Shown here one piece after another: positions 1-7,750 of a stretch of DNA of 12,547 nucleotides. Position 1 is the stretch's first letter. Every line of letters begins with the position of its first letter. Origin of the DNA: SKVR01 sp041642035 (GTDB taxonomy: Bacteria; Bacteroidota; Bacteroidia; Bacteroidales; UBA7960); contig JBEPXC010000100.1 in the NCBI GenBank assembly GCA_041642035.1, positions 1 to 12,547 of the forward strand, in the 5' to 3' direction. The notes beneath the pieces are model-generated. The model had not been told where the DNA came from, made no database searches, and saw only the letters and a program-made list of their open reading frames with translations. Made by a program: the position numbers and the translations under genes.

Positions 1-691
1 TTTCTTCGGGTGTACTACGGGCAATGGGGTAAATCATCACCAGCCTGGGTTTTATTCTTTTTAGGTGCCCCAACCATGCCTCCACCTCTTCATCGGTAGT
101 ATTATCGATAATCTCTCCTTTATGGGTTCCTTTAACAAACAAGGTCTGAATAACCGCTTTTCCCTGAAAGGCCTCCAATGACCCAACGATATCCTCCAGC
201 GAAGTTTTCATCAGGGGTTTGTTTATGCGGTTGAAGGTTTCTTCGGTGCCGGCATCGAGTTTTAAGATCGGCTGATCGGTCTTCAGCAAGGCCTCAGCAA
301 TGGTGGGATTGGACGCCCGGCTGGAATTGGTCAGCACCGACACCTTAGCCTGCGGATAGTAGGTATCGCGCAATTCAATGGTATCATCAATAATTTGCGC
401 AAAGTGGGGATGAAGGGTAGGCTCGCCATTGCCGGCAAAGGTAATAGAGTCCAGCAGAGCCTCCTTACTTTTCATAGACTTGAGTTTCTCTTCCAGGGCT
501 TGTTTGATCTGCGCTGAAACGGGAAAACCTTCATCAACATCTTTGGTAAGTGTCCAGCCACATTCGCAATATATACAGTTGAACGTACAATGCTTTCTTA
601 CCGTAGGCAATAGGTTGATGCCTAAAGATATGCCCAATCGCCGGCTACGAATAGGGCCAAAAATTATTTGTTCGAATAGAAAACCACTCAT
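1..691 (-). CDS. Radical SAM protein, TYW1-like/COG0731-type Fe-S oxidoreductase (3' end cut by window edge)
   Basis: Translating down from the ATG at 691-689 gives 230 uninterrupted codons running off the left edge. The N-terminus begins MSGFLFEQIIFGPIRSRR, followed by the radical SAM cluster motif C35-x3-C39-x2-C42 (KHCTFNCIYCECG), which binds a [4Fe-4S] cluster and S-adenosylmethionine. A second family motif, AGNGEPT (residues 86-92), fits the GGEP-type SAM-binding region. The rest resembles a radical SAM barrel (for example VSVLTNSS and LKLDAGTEETFNRINKP). I place it in the COG0731-type group common in Bacteroidota; its substrate is unknown to me. The start lies 65 bp after the lspA stop with no terminator between, so it probably ends the ileS-lspA transcript. 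AGGAG at 710-706 is 14 nt from this ATG but only 4 nt from an out-of-frame ATG at 701; the motif-bearing frame decides the start. Confidence 0.88.
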   Translation of the reverse strand, partial: MSGFLFEQIIFGPIRSRRLGISLGINLLPTVRKHCTFNCIYCECGWTLTKDVDEGFPVSAQIKQALEEKLKSMKSKEALLDSITFAGNGEPTLHPHFAQIIDDTIELRDTYYPQAKVSVLTNSSRASNPTIAEALLKTDQPILKLDAGTEETFNRINKPLMKTSLEDIVGSLEAFQGKAVIQTLFVKGTHKGEIIDNTTDEEVEAWLGHLKRIKPRLVMIYPIARSTPEE

Positions 692-756
692 AGTATAGCA
701 TTAGGCTCCTGCCCTGGTTGTATTGAAGGATAAAAGGAGTTGTTGAACGTGCTCTG

Positions 757-1407
757 TTATACTGCTTCTTTGCTGGGAGCTGATTTTTCCAGCTCAAACT
801 GAAAAAACTTCTTTTGAAATATAAGCAAAATGAAAACACCCAGGCTGATAGAAGCATCAGCAACATTGAAAACCGGACGGAAGAAAACAAATTGTTCTCC
901 GCTCCAGATGGGAAACCACTCAGGAAAATGGCCGCTGATCAGAGGAAAATAAAACATATCGACTACTTTTCCGTGCAGAAAGCTTGCATATCCGCCCCCT
1001 TCAGGCATAAATTGTGCAGCCTGCACATAGGTGCTCTCGGAGAATAACAGCCCATAAAAAGCACTGTCAATGATGTTGCCCAGGGCGCCGGCCATAATCA
1101 TGGAAATGCAGATAATTAATCCGGTATGGGCTCCTTGCTTTATCAACCTATGTATGTACCAGCCAATAAAACCTACAGCCACGATCCTGAATATACTCAG
1201 TATAAGCTTTCCATAATCACCCGAGAACTTCATCCCGAAGGCCATCCCTTCGTTTTCGATAAAATAAATGTAAAACCATTCGCCCAGCACAGGAATATCC
1301 TGCCCGTAGGTCATCGTGGTTTTTACAAGGATTTTAGATGCTTGATCAATCAGAAGAACCAATAAAACAACCACCCAGGCGATCTGGACTTTATTCAGCT
1401 TTATCAT
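757..1407 (-). CDS. lspA: Lipoprotein signal peptidase (signal peptidase II)
   Basis: An inner-membrane aspartyl protease that cleaves the signal peptide of diacylglyceryl-modified prolipoproteins just before the lipidated Cys. The 216-residue protein shows the family motifs in order: first membrane segment with DQASK (residues 21-25), ENEGMAFG (51-58, N52), AGALGNIID (106-114) with catalytic D114, and FNVADASISLG (180-190) with catalytic D184. Four hydrophobic segments are visible near residues 8-27, 67-89, 95-113 and 183-197. It is longer than E. coli LspA (about 164 residues) because of an insertion at about residues 116-147 between the first catalytic Asp and HGKVVDMFYFP, plus a short charged C-terminal tail. 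The usual Arg after the first catalytic Asp is Ser115. Its ATG directly follows the TAA of the DksA/TraR-like gene, suggesting translational coupling. The DUF4270-like lipoprotein in this window would be one of many substrates. Confidence 0.97.
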   Translation of the reverse strand: MIKLNKVQIAWVVVLLVLLIDQASKILVKTTMTYGQDIPVLGEWFYIYFIENEGMAFGMKFSGDYGKLILSIFRIVAVGFIGWYIHRLIKQGAHTGLIICISMIMAGALGNIIDSAFYGLLFSESTYVQAAQFMPEGGGYASFLHGKVVDMFYFPLISGHFPEWFPIWSGEQFVFFRPVFNVADASISLGVFILLIFQKKFFQFELEKSAPSKEAV

Positions 1408-1803
1408 TTACTTTTTCAAATTCTGATTAAGCTTTGCTTCTATGCTTAAGGTGGCGTGAGGCACACTTCTGAGTCGCTCCTTGGAGATCAGTTTTCCGGT
1501 AGCCCTACAGATGCCGTATGATTTATTCTCAATACGAATAAGAGCATTTTCCAGATCACGGATGAACTTCTGCTGTCTGGCTGCCAGCTGACTGTTTTCT
1601 TCCTTCGACAATACCTGTGAGCCTTCTTCGAGTATCTTAAACGAGGGTGAAGTATCGTTGGTATCATTGGCATTCTGTGTAGTATATGCTTCAGTTAGAA
1701 TTTTCAAACCAGCCTTGGCTTCATCAAGCTTTTTAATGATGATGGCCTTGAATTCTTGAAGTTCCTCATCTGAGTATCTGGTTTTCTCTTTTTTTGTTTC
1801 CAT
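1408..1803 (-). CDS. DksA/TraR-family protein with degenerate zinc finger
   Basis: A 131-residue protein with the DksA/TraR layout: a charged N-terminal half predicted as a helical coiled coil (about residues 11-40 and 66-94), then a C-terminal zinc-finger-like region. The finger aligns with E. coli DksA (GYCESCG...LCIDCK) as GICRATG (97-103) and LSIEAK (119-124). Only C99 of the four Cys ligands survives; the others are T102, S120 and A123, so it probably does not bind zinc in the classical way. Family members act in the RNA polymerase secondary channel, often with ppGpp, to retune transcription during starvation; that role is inferred here. The finger remnant sequence SKERLRSVPHATLSIEAK is, to my knowledge, typical of Bacteroidota members. 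The gene starts 20 bp after the ileS stop and its TAA abuts the lspA ATG, so it is inside the ileS-lspA operon. Confidence 0.9.
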   Translation of the reverse strand: METKKEKTRYSDEELQEFKAIIIKKLDEAKAGLKILTEAYTTQNANDTNDTSPSFKILEEGSQVLSKEENSQLAARQQKFIRDLENALIRIENKSYGICRATGKLISKERLRSVPHATLSIEAKLNQNLKK

Positions 1804-1823
1804 ATCAGTAGGGTTTAATCACT

Positions 1824-4800
1824 TTAATTATTCACCTTGCGGATGTATACATATGTTTTTACATCTTCTTCAATATCCACTTCAACATACGAATCATCCA
1901 TTATTGTTTCATTATAATGAAGATTCACAGCCAGTGTTTCAGAGCAAATATACTCATTATTGTTGACTATTGCATCAGTTATTTGATCATGTTTCTGTAT
2001 CCAGAGCTCTATTTTATCGGTTACTTCCAGATTATTCTCTTTTCTAAGGTTTTGAATCCGGTTGATCAACTCACGGGCTATTCCTTCCTGTCGCAGGGAG
2101 TTGCTGATGGTCGTATCCAAAGCCACGGTTATACGGCCTTCAGTAGCTACCTGCCAACCGGGTATATCTTCCGAAAGGATCTCAACGTCTTCGATGGTTA
2201 AGGCAATTTTCTGATGGTCTACCACTATATCATAACGGCCTTTGTTTTCAATGGAGGCAATCTCTTCCTGCCCAAATCCATTTACTACCGCTGCAATTTG
2301 CTTCATCAGCTTGCCGTACTTAGGTCCCAGGGTCTTAAAGTTGGGTTTAATCTTCTTAACCAGAACCCCTGTTGTATCGGTAAGGTATTCCAACGCCTTC
2401 ACATTCACTTCCGACAGGATAAGGTTTTCAACGCCTTGCAGCTGGGAGCGGAATTTATCATCCAACACAGGAATCATCACTTTTTGCAGAGGCTGCCGTA
2501 CCCGAATGTTTACTTTTTTGCGTAAGCCCAACACCAGCGAAGAGATGGTTTGTGCCAACTGCATTCTTTCTTCAAGATCTTTATCGATAAACTTTACCTC
2601 GCTTTGTGGAAAGTCGGTGAGATGTATTGAAACTACATCTTTTTTACCGGTTACCTTGTTTAAATCCATAAACAGGCGATCACTGAAAAACGGAGCTATA
2701 GGAGCCGAGAGCTGACTGATTACCTCAAGACAGGTGTACAGCGTCTGGTAGGCCGATATCTTATCCTGGCTATAGTCACCCTTCCAGAACCTGCGACGGC
2801 ACAAACGTACGTACCAATTGCTCAGATGAGCATCTACAAACTCCTGTATCAATCGTCCTGCACGTGTGGGCTCAAAATCATTGTAGCATTCATCAACCTT
2901 TTGTATCAGGGTATTCAGCTCCGACAAAATCCAGCGATCTATCTCCGGACGGCTGTCAAGGGGTATTTCTTCTTCTTTATAGCTGAAGCCATCTATATTG
3001 GCATAGAGCGAAAAGAAGGCATAGGTATTATACAGGGTACCAAAGAATTTGCGTTGTACCTCTGCAACCCCTTCGAGGTCAAACTTAAGGTTATCCCAGG
3101 GTTGCGCATTGGTTATCATGTACCAACGGGTAGCATCAGGCCCATATTTCTCAATGGTAGAAAATGGATCAACTGCATTACCCAAACGCTTTGACATTTT
3201 GTTTCCGGCCTTATCAAGCACCAATCCGTTGGAAACAACGGTTTTAAAAGATACCGAATCAAACAGCATGGTGGCAATGGCATGCAGGGTAAAGAACCAT
3301 CCACGGGTTTGGTCAACGCCTTCGGCAATAAAATCGGCAGGGAAATTCTGCTCAAACTCCTCTTTATTCTCAAAAGGATAGTGAAACTGGGCGTAGGGCA
3401 TCGAACCCGAATCAAACCAAACGTCGATAAGGTCGCTCTCACGGTACATCTTCCGGCCCGAAGCAGATACCAGTATCACGTCATCAACCACCGGACGATG
3501 CATATCGAAAACAGCGTAATTCTCTGCCGACATATCACCCGGTGTAAAGTGGGCCAATGGATTGGATTTTATGAAACCAGCCTGTACAGATTTTTCGCAT
3601 TCCTGCTTGAACTGTTCCAGCGAACCGATGCAAATCATCTCTTCACGATCCTCACTGGCCCATACCGGAAGTGGAATACCCCAATAGCGTGAGCGGCTAA
3701 GGTTCCAGTCCTGCAGATTCTCCAGCCAGTTGCCAAAGCGCCCTGTTCCGGTAGATTCGGGTTTCCACTGAATGGTCTTGTTCAGCTCTATCATCCTATC
3801 CTTAAGGGCTGTGGATTTTATAAACCAGGAGTCGAGCGGATAGTAAAGGATGGGCTTATCCGTACGCCAGCAATGGGGATAGGAGTGTTCGTATTTTTCG
3901 GCCTTAAAGGCTTTGTTTTCTGTCTTAAGTTTGATGATGATGTCAACATCTACCGGGCGATCGGTCTTGGGATCATACTCGGGGTCATATTCTACCTTTA
4001 CATAACGACCCCCAAATTCAGGCATCTCATCAACAAAGCGTCCCTGCTTGTTCACCATGGTAAGAGCACCCAAACCATACTGCTTGCCTACCTTATAGTC
4101 GTCGGCACCAAAACTGGGAGCTATATGCACGATACCGGTTCCATCTTCTGTAGTTACGAAATCGCCTATCACCACTCTGAAAGAATCGCCTTCCTCGGGT
4201 AAAATGGAGGGTAACAGCTGCTCATAGCGTATGTTTTCTAATTGCAGCCCTTTGTATTCTCCCACTATCTGGTAGGGAATTTTCTTGTCGCCTTCCTTAT
4301 AGTCATCCATCGAAAGGTCGGCACTCTTCAGATCAAAGAAGCCTCCCATGAGTTCACGGCCAAGAATTACAGTAACAGGAAGGAATGTATACGGATTGAA
4401 GGTCTTCACCTTAACATAATCAATGTTTTTGCCTACGGCCAGGCCTGTATTGCTGGGTAATGTCCAGGGGGTGGTGGTCCATGCCAAAAAATGCACTTCT
4501 GTCTCACCCTGATCATAAAGGAAAGCAGAGGTCTCATCCTTCACAATTTTAAATTGAGCGGTAACCGAATTATCTTTTACCATACGGTAGCAACCCGGCT
4601 GATTGAGCTCATGGGTGCTCAGACCTGTACCTGCTGCAGGAGAATACGGTTGGATAGAATAGCCCTTATAGAGCAGACCTTTTTCATGAAGCCGGCTCAG
4701 AAGGTGCCATACCGTTTCAATATACTTGTTGTCGAAGGTGATGTATGGATCGCTTAGGTCAACCCAGTATCCCATCAATCGGGTAAGCTCATCCCAGGTA

Positions 4801-5192
4801 TCTTTAAACTTCATCACATCCTTGCGGCATGCCTGATTGTAATCCGCAATGGAAATCTTGCTTCCTATATCCTCTTTGGTAATCCCCAGTAACTTTTCAA
4901 CGCCTATCTCAACAGGTAACCCATGGGTATCCCAGCCTGCTTTCCTGTTAACCAGGTAGCCTTTCTGGGTACGATAACGACAGAAGATATCCTTAATAGC
5001 CCTTGCCATAACATGATGGATGCCTGGTAAACCATTGGCCGAAGGAGGACCTTCATAAAACACCCATGGCTTATGACCCTGGCGAATGTCAAGACTCTTT
5101 TCAAAAACCTTGTTTTCTTCCCATTCTTTCAGGACATCTTTTCCAATCTGAGATAAATTGAGCTTCTTGTATTCTGGATATTTTCTTTCCAT
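1824..5192 (-). CDS. ileS: Isoleucyl-tRNA synthetase, IleRS2 type with GIHH in place of HIGH
   Basis: Charges tRNA-Ile with isoleucine in the cytoplasm. The 1122-residue class I enzyme (E. coli IleRS is about 940) shows: the N-terminal YEGPPSANGLPGIHHVMAR segment, where the HIGH signature reads GIHH (residues 57-60); GWDTHGLPVE (87-95); the CP1 editing domain with LAWTTTPWTLPSN (T239-T241) and SFGADDYK (D364, D365), which hydrolyses misacylated Val-tRNA-Ile; the second active-site motif KMSKR (665-669); then an anticodon-binding domain and a long C-terminal extension. I see no terminal Cys-rich zinc finger of the IleRS1 kind; the extension fits the IleRS2/DUF5915 type. MERKYPEYKK is a typical family N-terminus. 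It is the first gene of a unit with the DksA/TraR-like gene (20-bp gap) and lspA, and has its own upstream region after the fusA2 terminator. Confidence 0.97.
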   Translation of the reverse strand: MERKYPEYKKLNLSQIGKDVLKEWEENKVFEKSLDIRQGHKPWVFYEGPPSANGLPGIHHVMARAIKDIFCRYRTQKGYLVNRKAGWDTHGLPVEIGVEKLLGITKEDIGSKISIADYNQACRKDVMKFKDTWDELTRLMGYWVDLSDPYITFDNKYIETVWHLLSRLHEKGLLYKGYSIQPYSPAAGTGLSTHELNQPGCYRMVKDNSVTAQFKIVKDETSAFLYDQGETEVHFLAWTTTPWTLPSNTGLAVGKNIDYVKVKTFNPYTFLPVTVILGRELMGGFFDLKSADLSMDDYKEGDKKIPYQIVGEYKGLQLENIRYEQLLPSILPEEGDSFRVVIGDFVTTEDGTGIVHIAPSFGADDYKVGKQYGLGALTMVNKQGRFVDEMPEFGGRYVKVEYDPEYDPKTDRPVDVDIIIKLKTENKAFKAEKYEHSYPHCWRTDKPILYYPLDSWFIKSTALKDRMIELNKTIQWKPESTGTGRFGNWLENLQDWNLSRSRYWGIPLPVWASEDREEMICIGSLEQFKQECEKSVQAGFIKSNPLAHFTPGDMSAENYAVFDMHRPVVDDVILVSASGRKMYRESDLIDVWFDSGSMPYAQFHYPFENKEEFEQNFPADFIAEGVDQTRGWFFTLHAIATMLFDSVSFKTVVSNGLVLDKAGNKMSKRLGNAVDPFSTIEKYGPDATRWYMITNAQPWDNLKFDLEGVAEVQRKFFGTLYNTYAFFSLYANIDGFSYKEEEIPLDSRPEIDRWILSELNTLIQKVDECYNDFEPTRAGRLIQEFVDAHLSNWYVRLCRRRFWKGDYSQDKISAYQTLYTCLEVISQLSAPIAPFFSDRLFMDLNKVTGKKDVVSIHLTDFPQSEVKFIDKDLEERMQLAQTISSLVLGLRKKVNIRVRQPLQKVMIPVLDDKFRSQLQGVENLILSEVNVKALEYLTDTTGVLVKKIKPNFKTLGPKYGKLMKQIAAVVNGFGQEEIASIENKGRYDIVVDHQKIALTIEDVEILSEDIPGWQVATEGRITVALDTTISNSLRQEGIARELINRIQNLRKENNLEVTDKIELWIQKHDQITDAIVNNNEYICSETLAVNLHYNETIMDDSYVEVDIEEDVKTYVYIRKVNN

Positions 5193-5231
5193 TTCTTGAT
5201 AACCGGGTTAGCTGTAATGTATAATAACGTG

Positions 5232-5247
5232 CTGAAAATCATTTCAG
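5232..5247 (-). other. Small inverted repeat in the ileS 5' leader
   Basis: CTGAAA (5232-5237) and TTTCAG (5242-5247) form a perfect 6-bp inverted repeat with a 4-nt loop, about 40-55 nt before the ileS ATG and downstream of the candidate promoter. It would fold in the leader RNA. It has no T-tract, so it is not a terminator; it could be an operator half-site pair or chance. Confidence 0.3.
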
Positions 5248-5268
5248 GGGTTCATTCAATCAAAGGCG

Positions 5269-5276
5269 CAAAATTA
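5269..5276 (-). promoter_or_regulatory. Candidate -7 promoter element for the ileS operon
   Basis: Reading the minus strand, positions 5276-5269 are TAATTTTG, matching the Bacteroidota sigma factor -7 consensus TAnnTTTG. It lies 76 bp upstream of the ileS ATG, in the gap after the fusA2 terminator, where a new promoter is needed. No convincing TTTG -33 partner lies at the usual 19-21 bp spacing, so this rests on the -7 element and position alone. Confidence 0.35.
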
Positions 5277-5368
5277 TAAAAAAAAAGCTTACCAGCCTCT
5301 AAAGGTTTCAAAATATTGTACTTGTGCAGTAAGCCCGAAAAACCTGACCATGCGATAAAAGACATATC

Positions 5369-5404
5369 AAAAAAACCCGCCACAGCAAACTGTTACGGGT
5401 TTTA
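5369..5404 (-). terminator. Intrinsic terminator after fusA2
   Basis: On the minus strand an 8-bp stem AAAACCCG/CGGGTTTT (arms 5403-5396 and 5379-5372) encloses a second 4-bp stem ACAG/CTGT (positions 5394-5382 region) and is followed by a run of seven T (5375-5369, partly shared with the stem). It starts 25 bp after the fusA2 stop codon. The flanking A/T runs are nearly symmetrical, so it could also work on the plus strand, although no gene needs that here. Confidence 0.9.
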
Positions 5405-5428
5405 TCTTTAAAACAGTAGTTGAAAGAA

Positions 5429-7564
5429 TTAATCTTCTTCTTCCTGTTCTGCTTCGTATGCCTTGAGCAACTTATCCTGCACATCAGAGGGTACTTGCTG
5501 GTATTCGGCGTACTTCATACCATACATACCGCGTCCGCTGGTGAGCGAGCTCAAGGTGGTTGAGAATTTATTCATTTCAGCCAGGGGCACTTTGGCTTTT
5601 ATCTTCTGATAATTTCCATCGGCATCCATACCCATGATGATGGCACGGCGACCCTGCAAATCGGTCATTACATCACCCATTTTATCTTCGGGAACAACCA
5701 CATCAACATCATAGATAGGTTCAAGAATTTTGGGTCCTGCATTCTTAAATGCTTCACGGAAGGCATTTCTACCGGCCAGCTTGAAAGAGATCTCGTTGGA
5801 GTCAACGGGGTGCATCTTTCCATCGTATACATTGACCACGATATCGCGGGCATAAGAACCGGTAAGGGGTCCTTCTTCAATTTTCTCCATAATTCCTTTC
5901 AGAATGGCAGGTAAAAAACGTGCATCGATAGATCCACCCACAATACAGTTGTTGAAAACGAGTTTACCACCCCAATCCAGTTCATGAACATCTTGCCCAC
6001 GAACAGGAAATTCAGTCTGATTTGGCATACCTTCGTAAAAAGGTTCAATCATTATATGCACCTCACCAAACTGACCTGAACCACCCGATTGCTTTTTATG
6101 GCGATAGGTTGCTTTGGCGTTTTTGGTAATGGTTTCGCGATAGGGAATTTTGGGCGATAAGAATTCAATGCCCACCTTGCTGTTGTTCTCGATCATCCAC
6201 TTGGCAATATTGAGGTGCAATTCGCCCTGTCCTGACAGGATAACCTGCTTAAGCTCTTTGGAATGCTCATAGGCAAGTGTGGGATCGATGCTGTGCATTT
6301 CTTTGAGTACACCGGCGAGTTTTTCTTCATCGGCAGTATTTTTAGCCTTTACCGCCTGACGGATTTTATGTTCGGGGAAATGGATAGGCTCAACAGAAAG
6401 TTCCTGGTTCTTAGCGCTTGTCAGAGTTGTATTGGTGCGGCTTTCTTTCAGTTTAATGGTTGCAGCAATGTCTCCGGCTACCACCTTGTCAATTTTCTGA
6501 CGGTTTTTACCTGCCACGGCAAAAAGCTGAGATAGTCTCTCCTTCGAGCCGGTGGTGCTGTTTACCAGGTCAATGGCTTCGGTAAGAGTACCGTCGTACA
6601 CTTTAAAGAAAGAAATTTCGCCCAGGTGGGGCTCAACGGATGTCTTAAAGATCAAAGCAACAGGCTGACCTGAGGCATCTAACTTCAATTCATCACCTTC
6701 GGTAGTTTTCTCCTTAGCCACTTCATTGGGTGAGGGTAGGTTGGCGATGGCAAATTCCATGAAACGGGCCACTCCCTGGTTGTTTTTGGCCGATACACAA
6801 AACAATGGAAACATAGTGCGGGTGGCAATGCCCAGTTTCAGACCCCGTGAGAGTTCTTCAGGGGTCAGACTGCCATTTTCAAAAAAGATCTCCATGAGGG
6901 ATTCATCACTTTCGGCCGCAGCTTCAATGATAGCATTTTGCAATTCTTCTGCTTTATCTTTTTCTGATGCAGGAACCTCAGCTATCTCTGGCTTTCCACC
7001 ATCTTTGGGAAACTTGTAGAGCTTCATCTCCAGCACATCAACCACGCTATCGAAGTCCACTCCGGCATTGATAGGGAATTGCGCAGCGATAACCTTGTCG
7101 CCAAACTGTTGCTTGAGCTGACGTAAGCTCTCATCGAAATTGGCTTTTTCATGATCAAGCTGGTTAAGTAAAAAAACAACCGGTTTCTCCAAACGAGAGA
7201 TTTGTCTCCAGGTGATCTCGGTCCCTACTTCCACGCCATTCTGTGCATTAACCACCATTACAGCGGTATCAGCAACTTTAAGCGCTGCAATGACTTCACC
7301 AATAAAATCGTCGAAACCCGGGGTGTCAATGATATTAATTTTGTTCCCTTCAAATTCAGAATACATTACGGTTGAAAAAACAGACGCCTGACGCTCCAGC
7401 TCTATCTCCCTGTAGTCGGATACTGAGTTCTTATCATCTACTGAACCTCTGCGGTTGATGACTCCGCCTTCAAAAATCATGGCTTCTGCCAGTGTGGTTT
7501 TGCCGGCTTTGGTTCCGCCGGTTAACGCAATGTTTTTAATTTCGTTTGTTTGATATACTTTCAT
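5429..7564 (-). CDS. fusA2: Elongation factor G paralogue, EF-G2 type with degenerate GTPase motifs
   Basis: A 711-residue five-domain EF-G homologue that should bind the ribosome and promote translocation. The G domain departs from EF-G1: the P-loop is GGTKAGKTT (residues 16-24); switch I reads ERQASVFS instead of the usual ERGITI; G3 is DTPGFDDF (80-87), with Phe84 where EF-G has the catalytic His of DTPGHVDF; G4 is NQLD (134-137) instead of NKMD. Domains II-V look intact, including GQGELHL, YRETITK, YRHKKQSGGSGQFGEVHI of domain IV and LQGRRAIIMGM near the C-terminus, which ends in an acidic tail. This matches Bacteroides EF-G2 (BT2167, fusA2), reported as lacking GTPase activity, needed for gut colonisation and activated by the carbon regulator Cur. 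Orthology is judged from motifs and from memory of that family. A paralogous EF-G1 is expected elsewhere in the genome. It lies 186 bp after pfkB and ends at a strong terminator. Confidence 0.93.
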   Translation of the reverse strand: MKVYQTNEIKNIALTGGTKAGKTTLAEAMIFEGGVINRRGSVDDKNSVSDYREIELERQASVFSTVMYSEFEGNKINIIDTPGFDDFIGEVIAALKVADTAVMVVNAQNGVEVGTEITWRQISRLEKPVVFLLNQLDHEKANFDESLRQLKQQFGDKVIAAQFPINAGVDFDSVVDVLEMKLYKFPKDGGKPEIAEVPASEKDKAEELQNAIIEAAAESDESLMEIFFENGSLTPEELSRGLKLGIATRTMFPLFCVSAKNNQGVARFMEFAIANLPSPNEVAKEKTTEGDELKLDASGQPVALIFKTSVEPHLGEISFFKVYDGTLTEAIDLVNSTTGSKERLSQLFAVAGKNRQKIDKVVAGDIAATIKLKESRTNTTLTSAKNQELSVEPIHFPEHKIRQAVKAKNTADEEKLAGVLKEMHSIDPTLAYEHSKELKQVILSGQGELHLNIAKWMIENNSKVGIEFLSPKIPYRETITKNAKATYRHKKQSGGSGQFGEVHIMIEPFYEGMPNQTEFPVRGQDVHELDWGGKLVFNNCIVGGSIDARFLPAILKGIMEKIEEGPLTGSYARDIVVNVYDGKMHPVDSNEISFKLAGRNAFREAFKNAGPKILEPIYDVDVVVPEDKMGDVMTDLQGRRAIIMGMDADGNYQKIKAKVPLAEMNKFSTTLSSLTSGRGMYGMKYAEYQQVPSDVQDKLLKAYEAEQEEED

Positions 7565-7710
7565 TTGGAATAAGATTTTATGAACTGGTATATATTCAAT
7601 TCGGGTAATATAATGTTTAGCTAAGTTTAATTCCTTATTAAAATCAAAATACTTGAATGATAGAAAATAACCTGATTAATAATCTATTCGGGACCTGGTA
7701 AAAAAGTGGC

Positions 7711-7740
7711 TAAAGATATGAAAAAACTGTCAAGTACAAA
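7711..7740 (-). promoter_or_regulatory. Weak candidate promoter for fusA2
   Basis: On the minus strand TTTG (7740-7737) is followed after 18 bp by TATCTTTA (7718-7711), one mismatch from the Bacteroidota -7 consensus TAnnTTTG. It overlaps the pfkB end region only by proximity (pfkB stops at 7751). Initiation here would give a leader of about 140 nt before the fusA2 ATG. The rest of the 186-bp gap is AT-rich, with an 11-bp palindrome GATTAATAATC at about 7674-7684. I see no terminator after pfkB, so read-through is also possible. Confidence 0.25.
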
Positions 7741-7750
7741 CAAAAACACT

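Noticed and set aside
699..701. ATG at 701 as start of the radical SAM gene, favoured by AGGAG 4 nt upstream
   Set aside because: It is out of frame with the frame that encodes CxxxCxxC and AGNGEPT, and Shine-Dalgarno spacing carries little weight in Bacteroidota.
645..890. Minus-strand 81-codon open frame over the end of lspA
   Set aside because: It overlaps lspA and the start of the radical SAM gene in another frame; both of those have clear family motifs.
2242..2715. Plus-strand open frame of 157 codons inside ileS, and other long antisense frames
   Set aside because: They are antisense shadows of genes with conserved domains; none shows a family motif or a promoter of its own.
5193..5368. 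Possible T-box leader of ileS
   Set aside because: Only one small 6-bp hairpin is present, with no T-box consensus and no terminator/antiterminator pair; T-boxes are rare outside Gram-positive bacteria.
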